Below the pieces are notes generated by a model. The model did no database searches and had not been told where the DNA came from. It saw nothing but the letters and a program-made list of their open reading frames with translations. Positions 9,346-17,099 of a stretch of DNA of 64,000 bases are shown piece after piece. The stretch spans positions 62,001 to 126,000 of the forward strand of contig NZ_JPSL02000039.1 in the NCBI RefSeq assembly GCF_000771745.2. The letters are read 5' to 3'. Every line of letters starts with the position of its first letter. The stretch's first letter is position 1. This stretch comes from Thermus filiformis. GTDB taxonomy: Bacteria; Deinococcota; Deinococci; Deinococcales; Thermaceae. A program made the position numbers and the translations under genes.

Positions 9346-10478
9346 CACGCCGCCTCCTCCAGGACCTGCCGGGCCATGGCCCGGGCGTAGGGGTCGGGGT
9401 GGGCGCGGGCGGCCTCGGCCAGGAGGTCCGGGTTCAGGGCCTTCAGGGCCTCGGCCGCCGCCCTTCGCACGTAGAAGGAGGGGTCGCCGAGCCGGTTCCA
9501 AAGCGCCTTTTCGGCCAGGTTTCCCAGAAGGGGCAGAACGCGCACCGCCTGGACCCTTAAGAACTCCTGGGGGGCGAAGAGGGCGGCCAGGACCTCCCCC
9601 TCGTAGCCCGAAGGCGGATGGCCGAGCCGCCAAAGCGCCCTCAAGGCCGCGGCCTTGAGCTCGGGGTCGGTTTCGGCCAGGAAGGGGAGGACCTTCTCCA
9701 CCAGGTCGTGCCGCCTTAGGCGGCCCGTGGCCTCGAGGGCGGCCCAGCGCTCCCTAGGACCCCCCCGGTCCAGAAAGGCCTCCAGGACCGGGAGGGCGCG
9801 GTCCTCCAGAAGGAGGAGGATCTCCAAAAGCCCCCCCCGGGGAAGCCCGCTTCGGAGGAGGGCCTCCCCCAGAAGGGGGGCGTCCTCCGGCGCGGCCAGG
9901 CGGGCCGCGGCCCGGGCGGCGGCCAGGCGGAGGACGGGGTCCTTGTGCTCCAGGTAGGGCAGGAGGGCCGGTAGGGCCTCAGGAAACCGCGCCTGGGCCA
10001 GGGCGTCCATGGCCTCGAGGCGGGCGGGCCGGGAGGCGAGGCGGGACCGGAGGAGCCCTTCCCAGGGGGGACGGGCCTGGCGGAGCCAGTTCGTCACCTG
10101 TTCGGCCATCTCCCCCTTCAGGGTCTCCCGCAGGGAAAGGAGGGCCTCCAGGGCGGGCCGGGGCCAGGGAGGCGGAGGAAGGGGGCCGCCGAAGAGGGCC
10201 TCGGTGAAGCGGGCGAGCCAGGCCTCCCTCAGGGCCCGCTCCCGCCCCTCCTTGGCCTCGGTGTAGGCGTGGTAGAGGAGGATGTAGACCCCGAAGCCCC
10301 CCAGGACCAAGGCGGTGAGCCAGACGGAGAGGAGGAGGGCCCCCAGGGCCTGGCCGTAGGGCAGGGCCCCGAAGGCGCGCGCGGTGAGGACGAGGCCCAG
10401 ATAGGCCAAGGCCGCCCCCTCCAGGAGGAGGGCCAGGAAAACCAGGAGGGCGTAGATCCATTCACCGCGCCGCCACAC
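9345..10478 (-). CDS. Membrane-anchored HEAT-repeat protein
   Basis: A 377-residue protein with two N-terminal transmembrane helices (about 8-33 and 43-69). A long C-terminal run of HEAT-type helix pairs begins near residue 150, with repeated LPALLPYLEHKDPVLRLAAARA-like units, the last being LGDPSFYVRRAAAEAL. It is probably a cytoplasmic scaffold next to the synthase. The GTG start lies inside the receiver gene (17-bp overlap), and its end overlaps the glycosyltransferase ATG, so translation is coupled in both directions. Partners are inferred from context only. Confidence 0.8.
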   Translation of the reverse strand: MWRRGEWIYALLVFLALLLEGAALAYLGLVLTARAFGALPYGQALGALLLSVWLTALVLGGFGVYILLYHAYTEAKEGRERALREAWLARFTEALFGGPLPPPPWPRPALEALLSLRETLKGEMAEQVTNWLRQARPPWEGLLRSRLASRPARLEAMDALAQARFPEALPALLPYLEHKDPVLRLAAARAAARLAAPEDAPLLGEALLRSGLPRGGLLEILLLLEDRALPVLEAFLDRGGPRERWAALEATGRLRRHDLVEKVLPFLAETDPELKAAALRALWRLGHPPSGYEGEVLAALFAPQEFLRVQAVRVLPLLGNLAEKALWNRLGDPSFYVRRAAAEALKALNPDLLAEAARAHPDPYARAMARQVLEEAA

Positions 10479-10821
10479 ACTTCTCCAGTCTTAAGACGAG
10501 CTCTTTGGGGCTGAAGGGCTTGCTCAGGTAGTCCCGCGCCCCCAGGCGGAGGGCCTCGAGGACCGTCCGCTCCTGCTTGAGCCCGGAGAGGACCAAAACG
10601 GCCGGGGCCCCCTCCCGCCCGGAAAGCCGCCTCAGGAGGTCCAGGCCGTTTCCCCCGGGGAGGTTCAGGTCCAGGACCACGGCGTCAAAGGGCTCCTCCA
10701 GGGCCCTCTCCCCCTCGGCCAAGGTGCGGGCCAGGCGCACCTCGTGCCCGGCCTGGCGGAGGGCGAGCTCCAGCACCCTCGCCACCGCCGGGTCGTCCTC
10801 CACCACCAGCACGCGGGCCAT
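10462..10821 (-). CDS. Stand-alone response-regulator receiver domain
   Basis: A 119-residue receiver with no output domain. The acidic pocket is E8-D9-D10, the phospho-acceptor is D51 (LDLNLP), with S79 and K101 (KPF) completing the switch residues, so it should be phosphorylated normally. It lies 7 bp after the kinase fusion gene, its likely phosphodonor. With no output domain it probably acts by protein contact, for example on the HEAT protein or the synthase (inference). Confidence 0.92.
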   Translation of the reverse strand: MARVLVVEDDPAVARVLELALRQAGHEVRLARTLAEGERALEEPFDAVVLDLNLPGGNGLDLLRRLSGREGAPAVLVLSGLKQERTVLEALRLGARDYLSKPFSPKELVLRLEKCVAAR

Positions 10822-10828
10822 CCCCGCC

Positions 10829-13012
10829 TTATTCTGACAGAACCTTCTCCAGAAGGGCCTTCACCTCCGGGTCGGGGTTCTTTTCCAGCTCGGCCCGGAG
10901 GAGGCGGACCGCCTCCTCCTTGTTTCCCTTTTCCAGGAGGACCTTGGCCAGGGTGAAGCGGGCCAAGGGGTAGGCGGGGTCGTCCCGCAACACCCCCCGC
11001 ACCAGGGCCTCCGCCTGGGGGAGGTCGCCCCGGGCGAGGAGCACCTCAGCGAGGCCCCAGCGGGCGTCCAGGTGCCGGGGGTTCTCCTCTAGGGCCTCCC
11101 GGAAGGCTCTCTCCGCCTCGGAAAGCCGCCTCTGGTGGTAGAGGAGGCGGCCGTAGCGGGCCAGGGTGTCGGCGTTCGGAGCCAGGGAGAGGGCCTTCTG
11201 GTAAAGAAGGGCGGCCTCCTCATAGCGGGCAGGCCCCTGGAGGTAGAGGGCGAAGCCCAGCTCGGCTATGGCCTCCCAGTCGTCGGGGAAGACGGCCAAG
11301 GCCCGCCGGAGGAAGGCCTCCGCCCCCTTGGGGTCCTGGGGAAGCCGCTTCTTACCCTGGTAGAAGCTGTACCGCTCCCGGAAAAAGACGGGCTCGGAGG
11401 GGTAGCCGAGAAGCCCCGCCTCGTCCACCGCGTAGACCCGGGCCTGGGCCTCCCGGTCCTCCCGGGGGAGGTAGAGGTAGGGGCCCTGAAGGGAGGCGAA
11501 GAGGACCACCCGGTCCTGAGCCCGGACCTCGAGGCGGTAAGACCGGGCCCCGGCCACCGGGGTGAAGCGGAAGCGGACCCCGCCCGCCTCAGCCGCCCCC
11601 CGGAGGAGGGGGGCAGGGAGAAGCGGCCTCCGCACCGCCGTGCCCAGGACCGCCCCCTGCCCCTCCATAAGGCGCTCCTCGCCGAGCCGGACGCTTCCCG
11701 CGTAGAGGGAGAGCCGGGCCTTCCCCTCCCGGTCGGTGCGGAAGACCGTCCCCGTGGGCCGGACCTCGCCCTCGGGGGTGAGGAGGGTGAGGGCCGCCCC
11801 CCCGTGGCGGCGGACCTCCACCCCGCCCTCCTCCAGGAGGAGGCGGGCCCGCGCCCCCCCACCCCAGAGGCTCCGCCAGACCCAGGCCCGCCCCCGGGCC
11901 TCCGGGGTGAAGGCCAGCTCCGTCCCGGGAAGCCGGGCCACCTCCCCCGCGGGCAGGGACCCCCCGAAGGCCCTCCCCCCCAGGGGAGCCGGGTAGACCG
12001 GCAGGCGGGCCAGGGCCAAAAGGGCCAAAGCCAGGAGGAGGAGCCGGCCCATGGGGGCCCGCTCCCCCGGCCGGGGCCGGGGAAGGTAGAGGTAGAAGAG
12101 GCTCCCCTTCCCCGGGCGGCTCCGGAGCCGGACCCCGCCCCCGTGGGCCTCGAGGACCCGCTTCACCAGGGCCAGGCCCAGGCCACTCCCCTCCGCCTCC
12201 CCCCGGGTGGAGGCGCGGAAGAAGGGCTCAAAGACCCGCTCCTGCTCCTCCAAGGGGATGCCCGGACCGGTGTCGGCCACCGCCACCCCCACCTCCTCCC
12301 GGCCCAGGACCCCCCGGACCACCACCCGCCCCTTGGGGGGGGTGTACTTGACCGCGTTGTGGATCACGTTCAAGAGGGCCTGGTAAAGCCAGTCCGGGTC
12401 GCCGTAGACGGGGGCGGGCTTCCGGGGAAGGCGGAGGCGGAGCTCCACCCCCTTCCTCCGGGCCAGGGGCAGGACCTCCTCCGCCGCCTGCCGGGCCAGG
12501 CGGAAGAGGTCCAGCCGCTCGCTCTTAAGCCGCACCCCCTCCCCCAGGCTCAGGTACTCCCGGGCCTTCTCCACCAGGTCCCTTAGCCTCTTGGCGCTCT
12601 TCTCGGCGATCTCCAGAAGCTCCCTCACCCCGGGGGAAACCTCGTCTTGCATCTCCAAAGCGAGCTCCAAGGCGCCCAGAAGCGCCATCAGGGGGTTCTT
12701 GAGCTCGTGGAGGAGGAAGCGGACGAGCCGGTTCTGGTCGGCCAGGGCCTTCTCCAGGGCGAGCTCCCGCTCCTTCAGGCGGAAGAGCTCCCCGTGGAGG
12801 GAGGCGAGGAGCCTTAGGGCCTCCAAAAGCTCCGGCCGGGGGGGAGGGCCCTGCCAGTAGAGGGTGAGGTCCGGGTCCTCGTAGACCTTGATCCCCGAGG
12901 GGGGCCGCTCCGGGGGAATGCGCCCCTCCCGGAGGACGAAGACCACGGGGTAGCGCTCCGCAAGCCGCGCCAGGAAGGCGGGGCTTCCCGGGGGCTGGCG
13001 GTCTGTCACCAC
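10829..13012 (-). CDS. Histidine kinase fused to a membrane-anchored FecR/TPR region
   Basis: A 727-residue protein with an unusual order. A short N-terminal input region and coiled coil (to about 95) precede a DHp/HATPase kinase: H102 in HELKNPL, N-box NVIHN (215-219), DTGPG (247-251), FEPFF, GSGLGLAL (275-282). A single hydrophobic segment (about 322-339) resembles a signal peptide. Then come a FecR-like domain (about 390-460, with GTVFRTD), a beta region, and four or so TPRs (about 565-725), which would be outside the cytoplasm. The GTG at 13012 has TACCCT 6 nt upstream; codons further up lie in a repeat. M321 could be an internal start. Confidence 0.8.
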   Translation of the reverse strand: MVTDRQPPGSPAFLARLAERYPVVFVLREGRIPPERPPSGIKVYEDPDLTLYWQGPPPRPELLEALRLLASLHGELFRLKERELALEKALADQNRLVRFLLHELKNPLMALLGALELALEMQDEVSPGVRELLEIAEKSAKRLRDLVEKAREYLSLGEGVRLKSERLDLFRLARQAAEEVLPLARRKGVELRLRLPRKPAPVYGDPDWLYQALLNVIHNAVKYTPPKGRVVVRGVLGREEVGVAVADTGPGIPLEEQERVFEPFFRASTRGEAEGSGLGLALVKRVLEAHGGGVRLRSRPGKGSLFYLYLPRPRPGERAPMGRLLLLALALLALARLPVYPAPLGGRAFGGSLPAGEVARLPGTELAFTPEARGRAWVWRSLWGGGARARLLLEEGGVEVRRHGGAALTLLTPEGEVRPTGTVFRTDREGKARLSLYAGSVRLGEERLMEGQGAVLGTAVRRPLLPAPLLRGAAEAGGVRFRFTPVAGARSYRLEVRAQDRVVLFASLQGPYLYLPREDREAQARVYAVDEAGLLGYPSEPVFFRERYSFYQGKKRLPQDPKGAEAFLRRALAVFPDDWEAIAELGFALYLQGPARYEEAALLYQKALSLAPNADTLARYGRLLYHQRRLSEAERAFREALEENPRHLDARWGLAEVLLARGDLPQAEALVRGVLRDDPAYPLARFTLAKVLLEKGNKEEAVRLLRAELEKNPDPEVKALLEKVLSE

Positions 13013-13064
13013 GGGTCTAGGGTAGCCGGAGGGTGTGAAAGCGCGGTGAAAGCCATCTGCTAAG

Positions 13065-13156
13065 CGCTTTGCCGGGGCCCCCATCCTGGCCCCTACCAGG
13101 ATGGGGTGGTTTACCGGGGCCCCCAGCTTGGCCCAAGCCAAGCTGGGGTGGTATTA
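13065..13156 (-). repeat. Two tandem hairpin repeat units, locus D
   Basis: Reading on the minus strand: unit D1 (13111-13156) starts with the cupin TAA stop and has AGCTTGGC/GCCAAGCT arms. Unit D2 (13071-13110) has the different but compensated ATCCTGG/CCAGGAT arms. Each ends in GGGGGCCCCGG. Open frame through this region gives a false N-terminal extension of the kinase gene. Confidence 0.88.
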
Positions 13157-13471
13157 GGGCCTAGGAGCCGTCACCACCAGGAGGACCGCCCGGCTTCCCG
13201 ACTCGTTCCTCACCCCGTGGGCCACCCCGGCCCGGGCCAGGGCGGCCATGCCCGGGGCCAGGAGGGCCTCCTCCTCCCCCAGGGTGACCACCACCTCGCC
13301 CTCGAGGACGTAGTAAAGCTTGTCCTGCTCCCTGTGGGCGTGTATCTTCTGCGCCTGGCCGGGGAGGAGGGCGTAGAGGTCTATGAGCATCCGCTCCGAG
13401 TCAAAGAGGGGGATCTTGGCCATCTTCTCCTCGGAGAACCGGACCAGCTTGAGGGCGTCCTTCACCTCCAT
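13154..13471 (-). CDS. Small cupin-domain protein
   Basis: A 105-residue single cupin. Metal-site motifs are visible: the first has H-x-H-x(4)-E-like spacing (KIHAHREQDKLYYVLEGE), the second ends in GVAHGV. Function unknown; small cupins may be sugar isomerases or dioxygenases. The ATG at 13471 has TAGAGT 7 nt upstream; a GTG three codons earlier is rejected. Its promoter lies back to back with that of tRNA-Pro, and its stop codon lies in repeat D1. Confidence 0.8.
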   Translation of the reverse strand: MEVKDALKLVRFSEEKMAKIPLFDSERMLIDLYALLPGQAQKIHAHREQDKLYYVLEGEVVVTLGEEEALLAPGMAALARAGVAHGVRNESGSRAVLLVVTAPRP

Positions 13472-13485
13472 GCCCCTCACTCTAC

Positions 13486-13514
13486 TTGACGGAGGGGGCG
13501 AGGCGGGCTAGACT
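13486..13514 (+). promoter_or_regulatory. tRNA-Pro promoter
   Basis: TTGACG (13486-13491), a 17-bp spacer and TAGACT (13509-13514), a near-consensus housekeeping promoter. It overlaps the upstream region of the divergent cupin promoter (-10 at 13479-13484). Confidence 0.8.
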
Positions 13515-13527
13515 GACCTTTGCGCGC

Positions 13528-13604
13528 CGGGGAGTAGCGCAGCCTGGTAGCGCACACGCTTGGGGTGCGTGTGGTCGTCGGTTCAAATCCGGCCTCCCCG
13601 ACCA
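13528..13604 (+). tRNA. tRNA-Pro (anticodon GGG)
   Basis: A 77-nt cloverleaf. The acceptor CGGGGAG pairs with CTCCCCG, the D arm is AGCGCAGCCTGG..., the anticodon stem CACGC/GCGTG holds loop TTGGGGT (anticodon GGG), the T arm is CGGTTCAAATCCG, and CCA is encoded. Confidence 0.96.
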
Positions 13605-13608
13605 GACC

Positions 13609-13629
13609 CCCGCCCGTAAGGGCGGGTTT
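13609..13629 (+). terminator. Intrinsic terminator of tRNA-Pro
   Basis: CCCGCCC, loop GTAA, GGGCGGG, then TTT. The stem is 7 bp of GC pairs, 5 nt after the tRNA. Confidence 0.8.
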
Positions 13630-13810
13630 ATGCTTTGGGAACGGACATCTTGGGGGCTTCTCCGGCTTCGGCGTGATGACCGCCCTGGGGGCGGGGGAGC
13701 TCCTCGCGGACTGGGTCCTGGGCCGGCCCCTTCCCCCCTACGCCCAGGCCTTCCACCCGGGCCGCTACCAAGACCCCGGCTACGCCCCCAAGCCCGTGCC
13801 CAAGCTTTGA
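13629..13810 (+). pseudogene. C-terminal remnant of a DAO-type FAD oxidoreductase
   Basis: The open frame encodes about 60 residues resembling the C-terminus of glycine/sarcosine-oxidase-like FAD enzymes: GNGHLGGFSGFGVMTALGAG, then ELLADWVLG, then PPYAQAFHPGRY. In whole enzymes this is the FAD-closing loop, final helix and tail. Roughly 300 upstream residues are missing, the frame starts in the tRNA-Pro terminator, and there is no ribosome site. I read it as the scar of a deletion or integration beside the tRNA. Confidence 0.55.
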
Positions 13811-13826
13811 TCCCGCTCGGGTGGCC

Positions 13827-15785
13827 CTACCTGAGAAGCGCCCTGACCGCCTCGGCCACCCGCTCGGGGGTGAAGCCCAGCCGCTCGTAGACCTCGGGGT
13901 AAGGGGCGCTGGCCCCGAAGCGGTCCAGGCCCACCACCTTCTGGGCGTACCGCTCCCAGCCCAGGCTGGCCCCCGCCTCCACCGCTACCACGGGAAGCCC
14001 GGGGGGGAGGACCTCCCGCCGGTACGCCTCGGGCTGGGCCTCAAAGAGCTCCCAAGAAGGCAGGCTCACCACCCGCACGGGCACCCCCTCGGCCTCGAGG
14101 AGGCTCTTGGCCTTCAGGGCCAGGTGGACCTCGCTCCCCGTGGCCAGGAGGACGGCCCGGGGGTTCTCGGCGTCCTCGAGCACGTACCCGCCCCGCAGGA
14201 GCCCCCGGGCCTTCTCTGGGGAGAGGAGGGGGACGGCCTGGCGGGTGAGGACCAAGGCGGTGGGCCCCTCCTTGCGGGCGAGGGCCACCTGCCAGGCGTA
14301 GAAGGTCTCGTAGGCGTCCGCGGGGCGGATCACCCAGAGGTTGGGTATGGCCCTGAGGGACATGAGGTGCTCCACCGGCTGGTGGGTGGGGCCGTCCTCC
14401 CCCAGAGCGATGGAGTCATGGGTGAAGACGAAGACCGTGGGCGTCCCCATGAGGGCGGCCAGGCGGATGGCCGGGCGCATATAGTCGGAGAAGACCAAAA
14501 AGGTCCCCCCGTAGGCCCGGTACCCCCCGTGAAGGTTGAGGCCGTTCAGGACCGCCCCCATGGCGTGCTCCCGCACGCCGAAGTGGAGGTACCGCCCCCC
14601 GGGGTTTTCCGCCGAGAAGTCCTCCATTCCCTGGGCCTGGGTGTTGTTGGAGGGGGTGAGGTCGGCGCTCCCGCCCAGAAGCTCGGGCATCCTGGGGGCG
14701 AAAAGGTCCAGGACCCGGCCGCTCGCCGCCCGGGTGGCGAGGGGCTTGTCAAAGGTAGGGGGCTCCTCGGGCAAGGGGGGAAGCTCGGCCTTAAGGCGGC
14801 GCGAAAGCTCCTGGTAGAGGTCGGGGAAGGCCCGGGCGTAGGCCTCGAGGGCCCGCTCCCACGCCTCCTGCCAGGCCCGGCCCTTCTCCCGCATGTCCAT
14901 GTGCCGGTAGACCTCCTCCGGGACCACGAAGGGGGGGTAGGGCCAGCCCAACTTCTTGCGGGTGGCCTCCACCGCCTCCGCCCCCAGGGGCTCCCCGTGG
15001 GCCTTGTGGGAGTCCTGCTTGGGGGAGCCGAAGCCGATGTGGCTCCGCACGGCGATGAGACTCGGCCGCTCGTCCAGCCGGGCGAGCTTCAGGGCGTGGC
15101 GGAGGGCGTCCAGGTCGTTGGCGTCCTCCACCCTTAGGGTCTGCCAGCCGTAGGCGCGGAAGCGGGCCAGGACGTCCTCGGTGAAGGCCAGGTCCGTGGA
15201 GCCGTCAATGGAGATGCGGTTGTCGTCCCAGAAGACGATGAGCTTGGAAAGCTTCCAGTGCCCCGCCAAGGAGGCCGCCTCCCCGGAAACCCCCTCCATC
15301 AGGTCCCCGTCCGAGGCCAGGACGTAGGTGTAGTGGTCCACCACCCGGTGGCCGGGCCGGTTGAACTCGTGGGCGAGCTTCCGCTCGGCCAGGGCCAGGC
15401 CCACGGCGGTGGAGATCCCCTGGCCCAAAGGCCCCGTGGTCACCTCCACCCCCGGGGTGTGGCCCCGCTCGGGGTGGCCCGGGGTCTTGGAGCCCCACTG
15501 GCGGAAGCGCTGGAGCTCCCCCAGGGGAAGGTCGTAGCCGGTGAGGTGGAGAAGGGCGTAAAGAAGCATGGAGCCGTGCCCCGCCGAGAGGACGAACCGG
15601 TCCCGGTCGGGCCAGGTGGGGTCCAGGGGGTTGTGGCGCATCGCCTCCCGGAAGAGGAGGTAGCCCACGGGCGCCATGGCCATGGGCATGCCCGGGTGGC
15701 CGCTTTTCGCCTTTTCCACCGCGTCTATGGCCAGAAACCGGATGGCGTTTATGGAAAGAAGGGTGAGGTCCTTCGTCTCGGTCAT
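13827..15785 (-). CDS. tkt: Transketolase
   Basis: A 652-residue thiamine-diphosphate enzyme of the pentose phosphate pathway, transferring two-carbon ketol units. It has the N-terminal SGHPGMPM region, the ThDP/Mg motif [16 protein letters not shown] in the pyrimidine domain, and a C-terminal transketolase domain ([10 protein letters not shown]). Length is normal. Its promoter (TTCAAA, 17 bp, TATAGT at 15893-15921) gives a leader of about 100 nt holding a perfect 7-bp inverted repeat. The promoter overlaps that of tRNA-Arg. Confidence 0.97.
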   Translation of the reverse strand: MTETKDLTLLSINAIRFLAIDAVEKAKSGHPGMPMAMAPVGYLLFREAMRHNPLDPTWPDRDRFVLSAGHGSMLLYALLHLTGYDLPLGELQRFRQWGSKTPGHPERGHTPGVEVTTGPLGQGISTAVGLALAERKLAHEFNRPGHRVVDHYTYVLASDGDLMEGVSGEAASLAGHWKLSKLIVFWDDNRISIDGSTDLAFTEDVLARFRAYGWQTLRVEDANDLDALRHALKLARLDERPSLIAVRSHIGFGSPKQDSHKAHGEPLGAEAVEATRKKLGWPYPPFVVPEEVYRHMDMREKGRAWQEAWERALEAYARAFPDLYQELSRRLKAELPPLPEEPPTFDKPLATRAASGRVLDLFAPRMPELLGGSADLTPSNNTQAQGMEDFSAENPGGRYLHFGVREHAMGAVLNGLNLHGGYRAYGGTFLVFSDYMRPAIRLAALMGTPTVFVFTHDSIALGEDGPTHQPVEHLMSLRAIPNLWVIRPADAYETFYAWQVALARKEGPTALVLTRQAVPLLSPEKARGLLRGGYVLEDAENPRAVLLATGSEVHLALKAKSLLEAEGVPVRVVSLPSWELFEAQPEAYRREVLPPGLPVVAVEAGASLGWERYAQKVVGLDRFGASAPYPEVYERLGFTPERVAEAVRALLR

Positions 15786-15855
15786 CTTCTGCCCCCGTCT
15801 TGGGCCCAGGGTAAGGGGCGGCCCTTCCGGCTTCCATCCGCTTTCCCCAAAGGGC

Positions 15856-15874
15856 GCATAAGGGAAGCTTATGC
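15856..15874. promoter_or_regulatory. Perfect inverted repeat in the tkt leader
   Basis: GCATAAG (15856-15862), spacer GGAAG, CTTATGC (15868-15874). It lies downstream of the tkt -10, so it could be an operator or an RNA hairpin in the leader. No known binding site is recognised. Confidence 0.45.
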
Positions 15875-15892
15875 CCCACCCCGCCCCCTCGC

Positions 15893-15921
15893 ACTATACG
15901 GGCCAGCTTGCTTCCTTTGAA
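15893..15921 (-). promoter_or_regulatory. tkt promoter
   Basis: -35 TTCAAA (15916-15921) and -10 TATAGT (15893-15898) on the minus strand, 17-bp spacer. The -35 lies between the tRNA-Arg -35 and -10, so the two polymerase sites are mutually exclusive. Confidence 0.65.
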
Positions 15922-15936
15922 GCCCGGTGCTAAAAT
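15908..15936 (+). promoter_or_regulatory. tRNA-Arg promoter
   Basis: TTGCTT (15908-15913), 17 bp, TAAAAT (15931-15936), 13 nt before the mature tRNA. Confidence 0.75.
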
Positions 15937-15949
15937 CCCCTCGGTGCGG

Positions 15950-16026
15950 GCGCCCGTAGCTCAGCAGGACAGAGCGGGGGCTTCCTAAGCCCTAGGTCGG
16001 GGGTTCGAATCCCTCCGGGCGCGCCA
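15950..16026 (+). tRNA. tRNA-Arg (anticodon CCT)
   Basis: A 77-nt cloverleaf. GCGCCCG pairs with CGGGCGC; anticodon stem GGGGC/GCCCT with loop TTCCTAA (anticodon CCT, reads AGG); T arm GGGGGTTCGAATCCCTC; CCA encoded. Confidence 0.96.
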
Positions 16027-16030
16027 GAAG

Positions 16031-16062
16031 GCCCCCTGAAAGCCAGGGGGCTTCGGTTTTTC
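16031..16062 (+). terminator. Intrinsic terminator of tRNA-Arg
   Basis: GCCCCCTG (16031-16038), loop AAAGC, CAGGGGGC (16044-16051), then TTCGGTTTTTCT. It stands directly before the lptF promoter. Confidence 0.85.
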
Positions 16063-16088
16063 TCATCTCCTGGCCGTATACTGCCCTC

Positions 16089-17099
16089 GTGCTCGGCCGC
16101 TACGTGCTCAAAGAGGTCCTCTGGCCCTACGCGGCGGGGGTCCTCCTCTTCCTCGCCCTCCTCACCACCGACCTCCTCACCTCCTTGTCCGGCTTCCTCC
16201 TGGCCCGGGGGGTGGAGCCGGGGAAGGTGGCCCTTCTAGTCCTCTACCGCCTCCCCTGGACCCTGAACCTGGCCCTGCCCCTGGGCCTGGTCTTCGCCAT
16301 TTTGGTGGGGCTTTCCCGGCTCATCCGCCAATCCGAGCTGAAGGCGGCCTACGCGGGGGGGGTTCCCCCCTGGAGCCTGCTTCGGCCTTTGGTCCTCCTG
16401 GGCCTCCTGGTGGGGGGGGTGGTCCTCCTGAATGGCGGCTTCCTGAGGCCGGTGGCCCTCGAGCGCTACGACGCCCTCCTGGCCCGCATCTTCTACGGGG
16501 AGGGGGGGATCTCCGGCGTCCTGCGCAACCAGGTCTACGCCCCCCCGGGCCTAGGGGTCTACTTCGCGGAGGAGGTGCGGCCGGAAGGGGGCAGGACCCG
16601 GCTTTACCGCCTACGGGTGGTCCGGCCGGACGGGACGGTCTACAGCGCCGAGGAGGGGGTCTGGGATGAGAAGGGCTGGAGCTTCTCCGGCTACCAGGTG
16701 GAAAAGGGGCGGCCCCAGCCCTTCCAGGGGACCCTCCCCTTCCCCGCCCGCTTCACCCCCAAGGAGAGCCTGGGCTCCCGGGACCCCTACGACACCTACG
16801 CCCTCCCCGAGCTCCAGGAGAGGGCCAAGGTGGACCCGAAGGCCCGCTTCGCCCTCTACCGCCGCTACTCGGACGCCCTGGGGGCCTTCCTCCTGGCCTG
16901 GGCGGCGGCGGCGGTGGGCCTCTCCTTAAGGGAGGCCCCCTACGCCTTCTTGGCCATCGTCCTCCTCATCTTCGGCTACTACGTCCTCTGGACCTTCGCC
17001 GCCCAGCTGGCCCGGTTTGAGGCGGCGGCCTGGGGGGCCTTCCTGCCCAACCTGGCCTACGGCCTTCTGGCCCTGGGCCTTACCTGGAGGCTGCGGTGA
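16089..17099 (+). CDS. LptF/LptG-family permease (first copy)
   Basis: A 336-residue YjgP/YjgQ-type protein with six transmembrane helices, three at each end, around a periplasmic beta-jellyroll region (about 120-240). In other bacteria the pair forms the membrane part of the ABC transporter that extracts LPS. Thermus is not known for classical LPS, so the cargo here is probably another outer-membrane lipid (inference). The GTG start has TATACT 6 nt upstream. Its stop overlaps the second copy (GTGA), starting a four-gene coupled operon. Confidence 0.9.
   Translation: MLGRYVLKEVLWPYAAGVLLFLALLTTDLLTSLSGFLLARGVEPGKVALLVLYRLPWTLNLALPLGLVFAILVGLSRLIRQSELKAAYAGGVPPWSLLRPLVLLGLLVGGVVLLNGGFLRPVALERYDALLARIFYGEGGISGVLRNQVYAPPGLGVYFAEEVRPEGGRTRLYRLRVVRPDGTVYSAEEGVWDEKGWSFSGYQVEKGRPQPFQGTLPFPARFTPKESLGSRDPYDTYALPELQERAKVDPKARFALYRRYSDALGAFLLAWAAAAVGLSLREAPYAFLAIVLLIFGYYVLWTFAAQLARFEAAAWGAFLPNLAYGLLALGLTWRLR

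Noticed and set aside
13013-13141. N-terminal extension of the kinase fusion by 43 codons
   Set aside because: The extension is translated hairpin repeat D; a leaderless start box fits the GTG at 13012.
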